The notes under the pieces were generated by a model. The model was not told the origin of the DNA and did no database searches. It saw nothing but the letters and a program-made list of their open reading frames with translations. Shown piece by piece: positions 17,909 through 27,395 of a DNA stretch of 64,000 nt. This DNA comes from Marinobacter psychrophilus (GTDB taxonomy: Bacteria > Pseudomonadota > Gammaproteobacteria > Pseudomonadales > Oleiphilaceae), in assembly GCF_001043175.1 (NCBI RefSeq), contig NZ_CP011494.1:1736001-1800000 (forward strand). The letters run 5' to 3'. Position 1 is the first letter of the stretch, and every line of letters begins with the position of its first letter. A program made the translations under genes and the position numbers.

Positions 17909-17924
17909 TGGCACGACTCCTGCT
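17909..17924 (+). promoter_or_regulatory. Sigma-54 promoter of flgFGHIJKL
   Basis: TGGCACGACTCCTGCT fits the -24/-12 consensus (TGGCACG-N5-TGCT, GG to GC spacing 12 bp) and ends 42 bp before the flgF start, giving a second RpoN-dependent flagellar unit. Confidence 0.88.
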
Positions 17925-17966
17925 TTAAGACTGGTAACAGTCAAATATCCGGCAGGAGTCTTCCCC

Positions 17967-18719
17967 ATGGACAAAGCCCTTTATATCGGAATGTCCGGTG
18001 CCAAGCAGAACATGCTGGCCCAGCGCGCCCACGCTAACAACTTGGCTAACGTGACCACCACCGGTTTCAAAAAAGACTTCGCTCAGGCGCGCAGTATGCC
18101 GGTGTATGGCGGGCATCACCCTACACGCGCCTACGCCATGACTGAGCGCCCGGGTACCGATTTGTCTTCGGGCGCACTGATGGAAACCGGGCGAAAACTG
18201 GATGTGGCGATTGAAGGCGACAGCTGGCTGGCGGTGCAAAACAACCTGGGTGAAGAAGTGTTCACTCGCAGTGGCTCGTTGCAGATAGATGTGAATGGCC
18301 TGCTGCGATTGGCTAACGGTGAAATGGTGCTGGGCAATGGTGGCCCGGTGGCTTTGCCGCCTTTTGATAACGTTGAGATTGGTGCCGACGGCACCGTGTC
18401 TATTGTTCCGGTGGGTGGCCCCCCCGATCAGTTGGTGGAGGTGGATCGGCTTAAGCTGGTAACGCCGCCGACACAGGCCCTGGAAAAAGGCCCGGATGGC
18501 TTTATACGTCGCAAGCCCGATCAGGCGCTTGGTGGTGGTGAACCGGCTGATGCGAACGCTCGGGTTTCCGGTGGCTTTCTGGAAAGCTCCAACGTAAACG
18601 CGGTGGCCGAAATGATTTCCAATCTGCAGCTTTCGCGGCAATACGAAATGCAGGTGAAAGTAATGAGCACCGCGAAAGAAAATTCTGAAGCAGCGGCACG
18701 GCTATTGCAGAACCTTTAA
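17967..18719 (+). CDS. flgF: Flagellar basal body rod protein FlgF
   Basis: A rod protein linking the proximal rod to FlgG, 250 residues. The start MDKALYIGMSGAKQNMLAQ and signature NNLANVTTTGFKKDF are followed by the FlgE/F/G-type core (AIEGDSWLAVQ) and the C-terminal helix SRQYEMQVKVMSTAKENSEAA. It is first in the second flagellar unit. Confidence 0.95.
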   Translation: MDKALYIGMSGAKQNMLAQRAHANNLANVTTTGFKKDFAQARSMPVYGGHHPTRAYAMTERPGTDLSSGALMETGRKLDVAIEGDSWLAVQNNLGEEVFTRSGSLQIDVNGLLRLANGEMVLGNGGPVALPPFDNVEIGADGTVSIVPVGGPPDQLVEVDRLKLVTPPTQALEKGPDGFIRRKPDQALGGGEPADANARVSGGFLESSNVNAVAEMISNLQLSRQYEMQVKVMSTAKENSEAAARLLQNL

Positions 18720-18818
18720 TAGCACGGGTATCAAAACTTGAAACAACACGCCGGCGGGCGGGAAAGCGGCAAGATTTCGCCGCCATCCACAACCGCCTGA
18801 CGGTAGGGAGCGATAAAA

Positions 18819-19607
18819 ATGCATCCAGCATTATGGGTCAGTAAAACCGGGTTAAGCGCGCAGGACACTAATATGTCCACTATCTCTAACAACCTGGCGA
18901 ACGTGAACACCACCGGTTTCAAACGCGACCGCGCGGTGTTTCAGGATCTGCTGTATCAGGTGAAACGCCAACCCGGTGGTTTGAACACGCAGAATACCGA
19001 ACTGCCATCCGGGTTGCAGTTGGGTACCGGTGTGCGGGTTGTGGGCACCGCCAAACAGTTTACCCAAGGCAATTTGCAGATAACCGAGCAGCCCCTGGAT
19101 ATGGCGGTTAACGGTCGCGGCTTCTTGCAGGTGCAATTGCCAGACGGACAAACCGCCTATACCCGCGACGGTCAGTTTCAGCTGAATTCCGATGGTGATG
19201 TTGTAAACCCTGAGGGCAACGCGTTGCAGCCCAACATCAACATTCCAGCAAACGCCACGAAAGTGACCATTGGTCGCGACGGCACTGTAACCGCTATCAC
19301 CGATGATCAGGCCGCTCCCATCAACCTTGGCCAGATAACCCTGGTGGACTTTATTAACCCGCAGGGTCTACAGGCGATTGGTAACAACCTGTTCAAGCAG
19401 ACCAACGCCAGTGGCGACCCAGCCGAAGGTGAACCTGGCTTAGCCGGGCTGGGCTCGCTGGAGCAGGGCTCTATTGAGTCTTCTAACGTGGAAGTGGTGG
19501 AAGAGCTGGTGAACATGATTACCACCCAGCGCGCCTATGAAATGAACTCGAAAGTCGTGTCGACTGTTGACCAGATGCTGCAGTTCATCACCAACAATAT
19601 TGGTTAA
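18819..19607 (+). CDS. flgG: Flagellar distal rod protein FlgG
   Basis: The distal rod subunit, which forms the drive shaft through the periplasm, 262 residues (the usual length). Signature NNLANVNTTGFKRDRAVFQDL at about 24-44, core MAVNGRGFLQVQLPDG, and C-terminus TTQRAYEMNSKVVSTVDQML. It lies 99 bp after flgF and 30 bp before flgH. Confidence 0.96.
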   Translation: MHPALWVSKTGLSAQDTNMSTISNNLANVNTTGFKRDRAVFQDLLYQVKRQPGGLNTQNTELPSGLQLGTGVRVVGTAKQFTQGNLQITEQPLDMAVNGRGFLQVQLPDGQTAYTRDGQFQLNSDGDVVNPEGNALQPNINIPANATKVTIGRDGTVTAITDDQAAPINLGQITLVDFINPQGLQAIGNNLFKQTNASGDPAEGEPGLAGLGSLEQGSIESSNVEVVEELVNMITTQRAYEMNSKVVSTVDQMLQFITNNIG

Positions 19608-19637
19608 TGCCGGTGGTTGCCGGTCAGAGGTTTCGCT

Positions 19638-20339
19638 ATGACAGCTAACGCCATTTTTTCACAGTTCCGCCGTAGCGCCAGTGTCGCGTTGGTTCTGGTG
19701 CTGGCGGCGCTTCAGGGTTGCACCGCCATGAGCCGGCACCGCGCCATGCCAGATGACCCGGAATACGCTCCGGTGCGTGCTCAGGCGATGATGCAGCGCG
19801 ATCTCGAAACCGGTTCTATTTACCAGATTAGCCGCAATTACAATTTTTACGGCGATACAGTGGCTCTCAACGTGGGCGATGTGCTGACGGTTACCCTGAA
19901 CGAGTCTACCCGCGCCAGTAAAAACGCGGAAACCAGTATCTCGAAAGACAGTGACATCAGTCTGACCGAACCCAACATATTCGGTAGAAACCAGCTGGGG
20001 CTGGCAACATCTATTGAGCAAGAGCGAGATTTTAAGGGTGCTGCAGAAGCCGATCAAAGCAACAGCCTTGCCGGCAGTATCACCGTAACGGTCACCGAAG
20101 TATTGCCTAATGGCGTGTTGCGCATTCGTGGCGAGAAGTGGCTGTCGCTGACCAATGGCGAAGAATACATTCGCCTGACAGGATTGGTGCGGCCTCAGGA
20201 TATCAAGCCGGACAATACTCTGGCGTCTAATCGCATTGCCGATGCCCGCATTGCTTACGGTGGCACCGGTGATTTTGACCAAGCCAACCAGATGGGCTGG
20301 ATGGGGCGTTTCTTCAACAGCGAATGGTGGCCTCTGTGA
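19638..20339 (+). CDS. flgH: Flagellar L-ring lipoprotein FlgH
   Basis: An outer-membrane lipoprotein that forms the L-ring bushing around the rod. From ATG 19638 it has 233 residues with a lipoprotein signal and lipobox ending LQGC near residue 28. Characteristic stretches are [19 protein letters not shown] and [21 protein letters not shown]. The upstream in-frame ATG at 19617 is rejected because AGAGG precedes 19638 and the shorter form gives a normal signal peptide. Confidence 0.94.
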   Translation: MTANAIFSQFRRSASVALVLVLAALQGCTAMSRHRAMPDDPEYAPVRAQAMMQRDLETGSIYQISRNYNFYGDTVALNVGDVLTVTLNESTRASKNAETSISKDSDISLTEPNIFGRNQLGLATSIEQERDFKGAAEADQSNSLAGSITVTVTEVLPNGVLRIRGEKWLSLTNGEEYIRLTGLVRPQDIKPDNTLASNRIADARIAYGGTGDFDQANQMGWMGRFFNSEWWPL

Positions 20340-21463
20340 ACCTTTCCAAAGTGATTCTGTGTAAAACGACTGTGCGCAAATGTTTGGCAATAGCATTAAT
20401 GACGTTAATGGTGGCTTCGCCGGTGTTGGCTGACAGGCTTAAAGACTTGGCCCGCATCAAAGGCGTGCGTGACAACCAGCTGGTGGGTTATGGCCTGGTG
20501 GTTGGATTGGCCGGCACCGGCGACAAAGCGCCATTTACCAACCAGACCTTCCGCAACATGATGAACCAGTTTGGCGTTACTCTGCCAGAAGGTGTTGATC
20601 CAAAGCTGGCAAACGTCGCTGCGGTTACGGTGAACGCCACCATCCCACCGTTTTCCAAGCCCGGTCAGCAAATTGACATTACCGTGTCGTCTATCGGCAA
20701 CGCCAAAAGCTTGCGCGGCGGCACCCTGCTGATGACCACACTGAAAGGCGCTGACGGCAACGTGTATGCGCTTGCTCAAGGCAGCCTGATTGTCGGTGGC
20801 TTTGGCGCTGAAGGGCTGGATGGCTCGCGTATTACCGTCAATATTCCCAGCGCAGGTCGAATCCCCAACGGCGCCACCGTTGAGCGCGAAGTGGATTCGC
20901 CGTTTAACCGTGGCGATACCGTTACGTTTAATCTGTTGCGCGCAGACTTCACTACCGCCCGTCGGGTTGTTGACGCCATCAACGGCAATTTGGGCCCGGA
21001 TATGGCCTACGCCCACGACGCCACGTCTGTTTCTGTGCGCGCTCCGCGGGATGCGTCCCAGCGAGTCAGCTTTCTTTCGATTCTGGAAAACATTGAAGTG
21101 AATCCGGCTGAAGCCGCCGCCAAGGTGGTGATCAACAGCCGCACTGGCACCATTGTGGTGGGCCAGAATGTGAAGGTCAGCGCGGCTGCGGTCACCCACG
21201 GCAATCTGACGGTGATGATTCAGGAAAACCCCAATGCGGTGCAGCCTAATCCGTTAGCGGCAGGCAACACCGAAGTGGTGCAAGACTCTCAGATTGCGGT
21301 GACCGAAGACCCGGCTCGCATGTTCAAGTTTGGCCCTGCGGTTACCTTGAACGAAATCGTTCAGGCGGTAAACCAGGTGGGTGCGGCTCCGGGCGACGTA
21401 ATGGCGGTACTGGAAGCGTTAAAACAAGCCGGTGCACTGCGCGCCGAGCTGATTGTTATTTAG
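20324..21463 (+). CDS. flgI: Flagellar P-ring protein FlgI
   Basis: A periplasmic P-ring subunit, 379 residues with a Sec signal peptide ending [16 protein letters not shown], the normal first residues of mature FlgI. The body shows [18 protein letters not shown] and [23 protein letters not shown]. The chosen start overlaps flgH by 16 bp; a shorter start inside the signal peptide cannot be excluded. Confidence 0.94.
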   Translation: MVASVNLSKVILCKTTVRKCLAIALMTLMVASPVLADRLKDLARIKGVRDNQLVGYGLVVGLAGTGDKAPFTNQTFRNMMNQFGVTLPEGVDPKLANVAAVTVNATIPPFSKPGQQIDITVSSIGNAKSLRGGTLLMTTLKGADGNVYALAQGSLIVGGFGAEGLDGSRITVNIPSAGRIPNGATVEREVDSPFNRGDTVTFNLLRADFTTARRVVDAINGNLGPDMAYAHDATSVSVRAPRDASQRVSFLSILENIEVNPAEAAAKVVINSRTGTIVVGQNVKVSAAAVTHGNLTVMIQENPNAVQPNPLAAGNTEVVQDSQIAVTEDPARMFKFGPAVTLNEIVQAVNQVGAAPGDVMAVLEALKQAGALRAELIVI

Positions 21464-21481
21464 AGTAGCAGGGGCAGAACG

Positions 21482-22474
21482 ATGCAGGACTACCGGATTC
21501 AACAGGCCAATGTCTACACCGACTTTGAAGGCTTGAACGCGCTGAAAACCCAGGCCCGTACCGACAAAGAGTCGGCACTGCGGGAAGTGGCGCGGCAATT
21601 TGAAAGCCTGTTTCTGGCGGAAATGCTCAAGTCTATGCGCAAAGCCGGTGATGTGATGGCGGAGGGCAACTACCTGAACACCAACGAGAGCCAGGCTTAC
21701 CGGGATATGTTCGACAATCAGATAAGCCTGTCGATGTCTGGCAACCAGGGTACCGGTCTGGCGGACGCTTTGGTGCGCCAGCTTAGCCCGAAAGTACCCG
21801 GTATGAGGTCTGACGGTAGCCCGCTGGCTGGCCAAAAAGCGACGTTGGCCGATTACGATCGCAGCGTGCCGCCTTTGTCACCACGGTTGCCAGCGGAAGT
21901 TAAGAGTGTGCAACAGCTGGCTGAAGCCTTGCCGGTTATGGCTGATGGCTCCGAAGACGATGCGCCATTGCTCGCGCGCTTTGACTCTCCGGAACAGTTC
22001 GTACAAACCCTGCTGCCCATGGCGCAACGCATCGCCAAAGACAGCGGCATTAACCCACGGTTTATGGTGGCTCAGGCCGCGCTTGAAACCGGTTGGGGCA
22101 AACACATGATTGAAGGTGAGAGTGACAGTCCCAGCTATAACCTGTTTGGCATAAAGGCAGATCAGCGTTGGCAGGGTGATTCGGTTTCTATTACCACCAC
22201 GGAGTTCCGCGAAGGCGTGCCGATGAAAGAGCAGGCAGAGTTCCGTGTTTACGCCGATTACGAAGCCAGTATGCGGGACTACGTAGATTTTCTGGAATCT
22301 AATCCACGTTATCGGGACGTGTTGGCCGTGGCGGACAAACCCGCCCAGTTTGCTGAAAAACTGCAGCAGGCCGGTTACGCCACCGATCCGAATTACGCTG
22401 AGAAAATTCGCAGCATCATGAACCGTGATTCTCTGATGACGGTTTCCATGGGCCGAGCTGAGGCCGGGGAGTAA
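21482..22474 (+). CDS. flgJ: Flagellar rod-capping peptidoglycan hydrolase FlgJ
   Basis: A dual-domain FlgJ of 330 residues: an N-terminal rod-scaffold domain (about 30-100, FESLFLAEMLKSMRKA) and a C-terminal glucosaminidase domain (about 165-320) that opens the peptidoglycan for the rod. The catalytic-region stretch ARFMVAQAALETGWGK, with its Glu, and YNLFGIKAD are present. It is followed 5 bp later by flgK. Confidence 0.95.
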   Translation: MQDYRIQQANVYTDFEGLNALKTQARTDKESALREVARQFESLFLAEMLKSMRKAGDVMAEGNYLNTNESQAYRDMFDNQISLSMSGNQGTGLADALVRQLSPKVPGMRSDGSPLAGQKATLADYDRSVPPLSPRLPAEVKSVQQLAEALPVMADGSEDDAPLLARFDSPEQFVQTLLPMAQRIAKDSGINPRFMVAQAALETGWGKHMIEGESDSPSYNLFGIKADQRWQGDSVSITTTEFREGVPMKEQAEFRVYADYEASMRDYVDFLESNPRYRDVLAVADKPAQFAEKLQQAGYATDPNYAEKIRSIMNRDSLMTVSMGRAEAGE

Positions 22475-22479
22475 ACGCA

Positions 22480-24498
22480 ATGGCAGGATTACTGGGCATT
22501 GGTTTAAGCGGCATACTCGGGCACCAGGCTGCGCTGAACACCACCGCTAATAACATTACCAACGCCAACACACCGGGTTATAGTCGCCAGGAGGTCCAGT
22601 TTGGCGCTCAGACACCGCAGCGCACCGGCGCCGGTAGTATTGGCACCGGCGTCAATGTGGAAAACATTCACCGCCTGGCAAACGAATACCTGACGCAGCA
22701 AATCCGTGAAGACTCAAGCCTTGAGGGCGAGCAAAGAACTCTGAACAACGAGTTAAGTCGCTTGGATAACCTGCTGGGTGGCGAGTCTACGGGCCTCAAC
22801 ACATCCTTGAATAACTTTTTTGCCAGTCTGCAGAATGCCGCTGAAGACCCTACCTCATTGCCCCAGCGTCAGCTTGTCATAAGTGAAGGCGAGCAAGTGG
22901 TAAAACGCTTTTCTGCGCTCAATGAAAAGTTCATTCAGCAGCGCGAATCGGTCAAAACCCAGATGCAGCAGGGCGCCAAAGACGCCAACGCGCTGATTGC
23001 CAGTATTGCCGATCTTAACTCGGCAATAGCCCAATCCCCCGGCCTTGCCCAGGGCAGAATGCCCAACGATCTTCTGGACCAGCGTGATGAAAAATTGCGC
23101 CAGCTGTCAGAGCTGGTCAGCATAAAAGTCAGCCCAACCGAAGGCGCTCAGGTGAATGTCACCCTGAACAACGGCCAGGGCCTGGTTATAGGCAACATTG
23201 CTGCAGAGCTGGGCACCCGGCCCAGTACCTCTGACCCCTTAATGCTGGAGTTTACGCTGAACACCAGTGGCCGGGTTGTAAACGTCGACGGCCAGATTGA
23301 CGGTGGAAAGCTAGGCGGCCTGCGTCATTTTCAGCAGCAGGCCTTAGCGCCGGCGTTTGACGAGCTTGGCCGTATTGCCATCGCGCTGGCCGATACCATG
23401 AACAGCCAGCATCAGATTGGTATGGATTTAGAAGGCGAACTGGGGGGGCTGTTTTTTAAGGACTTCAATAGCGCGGCTTTGCAGGCTAGCCGGGTGATTC
23501 CGAGCGGCAATAATCAGTCCGCGAGTAACGCCCAGTTGGCCGTCGAAATAACCGACAGCTCTGCGCTTGCCGCCGGCACCTGGAGTTTACAATTTGGCGC
23601 TACCAGCAGTTACCAGCTGACTAATGATCGCACTGGCGAAGTAGTAAGCGGCAGTTTGCCCGCGGTTGGCGACGAAATCATTATGCCCGGATTCAGTATC
23701 CGTTATGACGGCGGTACGTTAACGGATGGCCACAGCTTCCAGATTCAGCCCACGCGCAATGGCGCCGCTGATATTGCGATGCAGGTTCGACGTGAAGAAG
23801 ACCTGGCGTTTGCTAGCCCGATTCGAGCTGAAGGCGGTCAAGGTAACAAAGGCACTGGAGCCATTAGCCAAGGCACTATGCAGGCGGTAACGTATCCGGA
23901 CGGCACATCCTTACCCGGGTTTACGTCTAGCACCGGATTGGCAAACGGGCCGTTGCAAGTGAGTTTTGTCGACGACGGTAGTGGTGGGCTTAACTATATA
24001 ATTACCGACGGTGACACCGTTCCCAATACCGTCGTTAGCGCGACGCCATACACTGAGGGTCAGGGGCTATTCAGTGATAATCCGGCACTCATACCGAACT
24101 ACCAGGGCTATCAGTTCAGCGTGACAGGTCAACCCAAAGCGGGTGATGTCTTTACCATTGAATCCAACGAAAACGGCGTATCTGACAACCGCAACGTCGA
24201 GGCTCTGGCGTCGTTTGGCATAAAAAACACGCTGAACAACGGCAGCCAGAGCTTTGCCGAGGGCTACGCCGGGTTGGTGGAAAATGTCGGTGTACAAACC
24301 CGCCAGAGTCAGCTGGATTTGCAGGCAGGAAAAACCTTGCTGGAGCAGTCGTTCAATCAGCGAGAAGCTGTTTCCGGGGTGAATCTGGATCAGGAAGCCG
24401 GCAAATTGATTCAGTACCAGGCCGCTTACAACGCGTCGGCCAAAGTGATTACTGTTGCACAGGACCTGTTCAACACATTGCTGCAAACCTTCCGCTAA
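22480..24498 (+). CDS. flgK: Flagellar hook-associated protein FlgK (HAP1)
   Basis: The first hook-filament junction protein, 672 residues. N-terminal GIGLSGILGHQAALNTTANN followed by ITNANTPGYSRQEV, and the C-terminal coiled end NLDQEAGKLIQYQAAYNASA, are diagnostic. The middle is longer than in E. coli (547 residues), as is usual in marine gammaproteobacteria. GGGGAG precedes the start. Confidence 0.95.
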   Translation: MAGLLGIGLSGILGHQAALNTTANNITNANTPGYSRQEVQFGAQTPQRTGAGSIGTGVNVENIHRLANEYLTQQIREDSSLEGEQRTLNNELSRLDNLLGGESTGLNTSLNNFFASLQNAAEDPTSLPQRQLVISEGEQVVKRFSALNEKFIQQRESVKTQMQQGAKDANALIASIADLNSAIAQSPGLAQGRMPNDLLDQRDEKLRQLSELVSIKVSPTEGAQVNVTLNNGQGLVIGNIAAELGTRPSTSDPLMLEFTLNTSGRVVNVDGQIDGGKLGGLRHFQQQALAPAFDELGRIAIALADTMNSQHQIGMDLEGELGGLFFKDFNSAALQASRVIPSGNNQSASNAQLAVEITDSSALAAGTWSLQFGATSSYQLTNDRTGEVVSGSLPAVGDEIIMPGFSIRYDGGTLTDGHSFQIQPTRNGAADIAMQVRREEDLAFASPIRAEGGQGNKGTGAISQGTMQAVTYPDGTSLPGFTSSTGLANGPLQVSFVDDGSGGLNYIITDGDTVPNTVVSATPYTEGQGLFSDNPALIPNYQGYQFSVTGQPKAGDVFTIESNENGVSDNRNVEALASFGIKNTLNNGSQSFAEGYAGLVENVGVQTRQSQLDLQAGKTLLEQSFNQREAVSGVNLDQEAGKLIQYQAAYNASAKVITVAQDLFNTLLQTFR

Positions 24499-24528
24499 AG
24501 CGGGCAAGGTTCAAAAAGGTAATGCGAG

Positions 24529-25758
24529 ATGATTAGAATATCTTCACAACAAATCTTTTCCGGCGGTATCAACCGGCTGCAGGATCTGAGCGCGCAGCTG
24601 AACAAAACCGATGAGCAGATTGCCACCGGTAAGCGCGTGAACCGACCGTCAGACGACCCGGTCGCGGCGGCGCGTATTCTGAAGCTGGATCAGGAAGTGA
24701 AACGCATCGAAACCTACGAGCGCAACGCGCAACTGGCCAACAACCGGCTGGGTCAGGAAGAAAGCGCCATTTCCAGTTCCCTGGACATTCTGCAGCGCGT
24801 GCGTGAGTTGACGGTGCAGGCCGGTAACGGCTCGCTGTCGGCCAGCGATCGCTTGTCTATCAGCTCGGAAATGAAAGAGCGTCTGCAGCAGTTGGCACAA
24901 ACGGCCAATACCCAGGACGCCTCTGGTGAGTACATTTTTAGTGGTTTTCAGGGCGGCTCACCGGCTTACGCTAAAGAAGCCGGTGAATGGACGTATCAGG
25001 GCGACGAAGGGCAACGGATGCTGGAAATTGATGACGGCGTTACTGTCGCCATCAGCGATAATGGTAAAGGCATCTTTGACCGTATTCCTGCGACGGCGAG
25101 TGGGGCGCTAACCGGCCCCCTCCCTCTTCCTGTGCCGGCTCCCGATGGTCGCATTAACAGTATCAGTGTGATTAATCGTTCGGATTTACAGGCTGGCGGT
25201 TTTTCAACGCTCGAGGTGCGAGCGTCGGCTTCGATTTTGGGCGGCGAGTTGGATGGGCTGGACGTGCTGAATACAGATGGCACGATTAACAAAACAGTGC
25301 CTTTTGTCGCTGGCGAGCCGGTCACGGTGAACGGCGTGCAATTTACCCTAACAGATGCGGTGGTAAACGATGTATTTACCATCGAAACCGGCGAAAAACA
25401 GTCAGTATTCAGAACCATAGAAAATCTGATTAGCGGCCTGGATAACCTGAGCAAAAGCGGTAGCGCAGGGTCAGACGCCTACAACGATCTGATTGCCGGC
25501 TCTCTAGCAAACATCGATAATGCTCAGGAAAGTTTTATTTTAAAGCAGACCGAACTGGGTGGGCGGATGAATTCGGTGGAATCCACCCAGGCGTTTCTGG
25601 AAGATTCCGCACTCTACAGCAAAGAGATTCGCTCCCAGCTGCAAGACATAGATTACGCGGAGGCTATCAGCACGTTGAGCTTTCAGAGCTTTGTATTGCA
25701 GGCGGCACAACAATCGTTTGCACGCGTTTCTCAGCTTTCGCTGTTTGACCGTTTGTAA
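24529..25758 (+). CDS. flgL: Flagellar hook-associated protein FlgL (HAP3)
   Basis: The second hook-filament junction protein, 409 residues, with a flagellin-like N-terminus (IDRLQDLSAQLNKT-type helix, then GKRVNRPSDDPVAAARIL at about 34-51) and a C-terminal helix (YAEAISTLSFQSFVLQAAQQSF). It is last in the flgF-L unit and is followed by a weak hairpin. Confidence 0.95.
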   Translation: MIRISSQQIFSGGINRLQDLSAQLNKTDEQIATGKRVNRPSDDPVAAARILKLDQEVKRIETYERNAQLANNRLGQEESAISSSLDILQRVRELTVQAGNGSLSASDRLSISSEMKERLQQLAQTANTQDASGEYIFSGFQGGSPAYAKEAGEWTYQGDEGQRMLEIDDGVTVAISDNGKGIFDRIPATASGALTGPLPLPVPAPDGRINSISVINRSDLQAGGFSTLEVRASASILGGELDGLDVLNTDGTINKTVPFVAGEPVTVNGVQFTLTDAVVNDVFTIETGEKQSVFRTIENLISGLDNLSKSGSAGSDAYNDLIAGSLANIDNAQESFILKQTELGGRMNSVESTQAFLEDSALYSKEIRSQLQDIDYAEAISTLSFQSFVLQAAQQSFARVSQLSLFDRL

Positions 25759-25761
25759 ATT

Positions 25762-25780
25762 ATTGCCGGGGCAGGGCAAT
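25762..25780 (+). terminator. Weak terminator after flgL
   Basis: A 6-bp stem ATTGCC/GGCAAT with a 7-nt loop and a T-rich tail (TGTTCTGCTTTTG). Confidence 0.4.
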
Positions 25781-25796
25781 TGTTCTGCTTTTGTCA

Positions 25797-25824
25797 TTGA
25801 TTTCAGGCTCAACGTCAGTATACT
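25797..25824 (+). promoter_or_regulatory. Promoter of tRNA-Leu
   Basis: TTGATT (-35) and TATACT (-10) separated by 16 bp, ending 15 bp before the tRNA; a good sigma-70 promoter. Confidence 0.65.
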
Positions 25825-25839
25825 TGCCCCTCTTCCGAT

Positions 25840-25926
25840 GGCGGCGTGGTGGAATTGGTAGACACGACGGATTCAAAATCCGTTGCTAGTAATAGTGTGG
25901 CGGTTCGAGTCCGCCCGCCGCTACCA
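25840..25926 (+). tRNA. tRNA-Leu (anticodon CAA)
   Basis: An 87-nt class II tRNA with encoded CCA. Acceptor GGCGGCG pairs with CGCCGCT (one G-U pair), T8 and the D-loop GGTAGAC are present, the anticodon stem ACGGA/TCCGT encloses TTCAAAA (anticodon CAA), and the long variable arm is followed by the T arm GGCGG-TTCGAGT-CCGCC. The 3' end is used as the integration site of the island that follows. Confidence 0.95.
25900..25926 (+). repeat. attL: tRNA-Leu 3' end
   Basis: The last 14 bases, GCCCGCCGCTACCA, recur exactly at 34335-34348. Extended to 27 bp, the copy at 34322-34348 differs at only four positions. This is the left attachment site and reconstitutes a functional tRNA 3' end. Confidence 0.9.
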
Positions 25927-26039
25927 CGGGGAGATTTTTACACCTCCTCATACCTCGGAAATACCCCTATAAATCAATCTTTTAGGCCAAAATCAAGCCC
26001 CCAAGCCTCTTGGTGCTTACCCACACCAGTACTAATTTT

Positions 26040-26081
26040 CTTGTACACAGCCTTGTACACTGGCGGTTCGTGTGTACAAGG
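26040..26081. repeat. CTTGTACAC direct and inverted repeats at integrase start
   Basis: CTTGTACAC occurs at 26040-26048 and 26052-26060 (12-bp period). CCTTGTACAC at 26051-26060 faces its exact inverse GTGTACAAGG at 26072-26081 across 11 bp. The same dyad recurs inside the integrase gene at 26356-26384 (10-bp spacer). Position suggests integrase arm-type sites or an autoregulatory operator. Confidence 0.7.
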
Positions 26082-26089
26082 ATAGTGCC

Positions 26090-27319
26090 GTGAAACGATC
26101 AGCTATTAAGCGTAGACCCCTCGCAGACAGTGTTCTCAGTGCCTTAGATCTAGATGCCAAGGATTACAGGGAGCGTGACAGCGCTGGGCTGTATTTCCGT
26201 GTACAGAAGAATGGCAGCAAATCCTGGTTGCTACGGTACAAACGCCCTTGCGATACGTGGGCCTGGAAAGGTCTGGGCGGATACCCAGGTGTGTCGGGTA
26301 AATTGGCACGTGAGAAGGCCAGAGACTTATTAAATCATTCCTCAGGCGGTAAAGACCTTGTACACATGAGTTCGTGTGTACAAGAAAAGATGACTTTTAA
26401 AGAAGCCGCTGAAGACTGGTATGACCGTAAGGTGAAGGCAGGCCGCGTAGCGGGTAGCCTGAAACAATACGGTCTGTATCTGAATAAAGACATCTATCCG
26501 GCCATTGGCCACAAAGCGTTGGATGCAGTCACACGATTAGACTGTGCGGCGATCCAATCCAAGATGGAAGCCCGTGGTGCCGGTGCCATTGCCGGTAAAG
26601 TGAGAATCTGGATCAATCAAATATTTTCACTGGCGATGGCTCAAGGCCATTGCACTGTAAACCCCGCAAGTGAATTACGGTATCTGGCTCAGCAAGGTCA
26701 TCAGGAAACGCCGCACCCTCATCTATTAGAAGACGAGTTACCGGCTTTCCTTATGGCCCTTAGAAAATCTACGAGTAAACAGATCACCTTAATCATGACA
26801 CGCCTGGTGCTGCGTACAGCTTGTCGCCCAGGCATGGCACGTTTCAGTGAATGGGTTGATATGGATTTGGATAACTCTTTATGGACGATACCCGCTGCAA
26901 AAATGAAGATGCGTCGAGATCACATTATTCCGTTGTCACCTCAAACAGTGGCTGAACTGCGAACCATGCACGAAACGTCAGGCGTAGGTAGGTATGTGTT
27001 CCCAGGCTTTGGTCCTAAGAACCCAACGATGAGCGAGAACACAATTAATAAGTGTCTGCGGTTGGTTGGGTACAAAGGCAAGCTCGTAGGTCACGGTGCC
27101 AGGCACACAGCCAGTACGTTGTTGCGTGAACATCGTTGGGACAAAGACTACGTAGAGATGCAGTTAGCACACGTTGAGGGCGGTGACGCTGGTGTGTACA
27201 ACCAGGCCCAGTACTTGGATAAGCGTAGGGAAATGATGTGTTGGTATTCGGACTACCTGGATTACCTTGAAACGGGTAAGGGTAAGGGTAAGAGGCCGAT
27301 GCACCTTTTAACTGAGTAG
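26090..27319 (+). CDS. int: Island tyrosine integrase (P4-type, DUF4102 N-terminal domain)
   Basis: A site-specific recombinase that inserts and excises the island at the tRNA-Leu 3' end. About 409 residues from GTG 26090: N-terminal arm-binding domain (GLYFRVQKNGSKSWLLRY), core-binding domain (FKEAAEDWYDRKV), and a C-terminal catalytic domain with Arg in RTACRPGMARFSEW, His/Arg in HGARHTASTLLRE, and the nucleophile Tyr in YNQAQYLDKRREMM. Start GTG 26090 has AAGGA 7 bp upstream; an alternative GTG at 26072 lies inside the inverted repeat. Appears intact. Confidence 0.92.
   Translation: MKRSAIKRRPLADSVLSALDLDAKDYRERDSAGLYFRVQKNGSKSWLLRYKRPCDTWAWKGLGGYPGVSGKLAREKARDLLNHSSGGKDLVHMSSCVQEKMTFKEAAEDWYDRKVKAGRVAGSLKQYGLYLNKDIYPAIGHKALDAVTRLDCAAIQSKMEARGAGAIAGKVRIWINQIFSLAMAQGHCTVNPASELRYLAQQGHQETPHPHLLEDELPAFLMALRKSTSKQITLIMTRLVLRTACRPGMARFSEWVDMDLDNSLWTIPAAKMKMRRDHIIPLSPQTVAELRTMHETSGVGRYVFPGFGPKNPTMSENTINKCLRLVGYKGKLVGHGARHTASTLLREHRWDKDYVEMQLAHVEGGDAGVYNQAQYLDKRREMMCWYSDYLDYLETGKGKGKRPMHLLTE
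26356..26384. repeat. Second copy of the TTGTACAC dyad inside int
   Basis: CCTTGTACAC, a 10-bp spacer (sharing GTTCGT with the upstream copy) and GTGTACAAG. It lies within the coding sequence, where chance recurrence of such a dyad is unlikely. Confidence 0.65.
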
Positions 27320-27395
27320 TCTGAATAGCACTGTTCATGATGGCTTCGGAATACGTGTAGATGCCCGAGAGTCGGAACTTCACCGGAGCCATCTT

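Noticed and set aside
17925..18641. Minus-strand open frame of 238 codons
   Set aside because: Antisense to flgF; composition rich in His, Gln and Arg as in shadow frames, with no recognisable domain.
19659..20396. Minus-strand open frame of 245 codons
   Set aside because: Antisense to flgH, which has a clear lipobox and family motifs.
25846..26085. Open frame of 79 codons starting in tRNA-Leu
   Set aside because: It is the translated tRNA gene and island end, a common false call.
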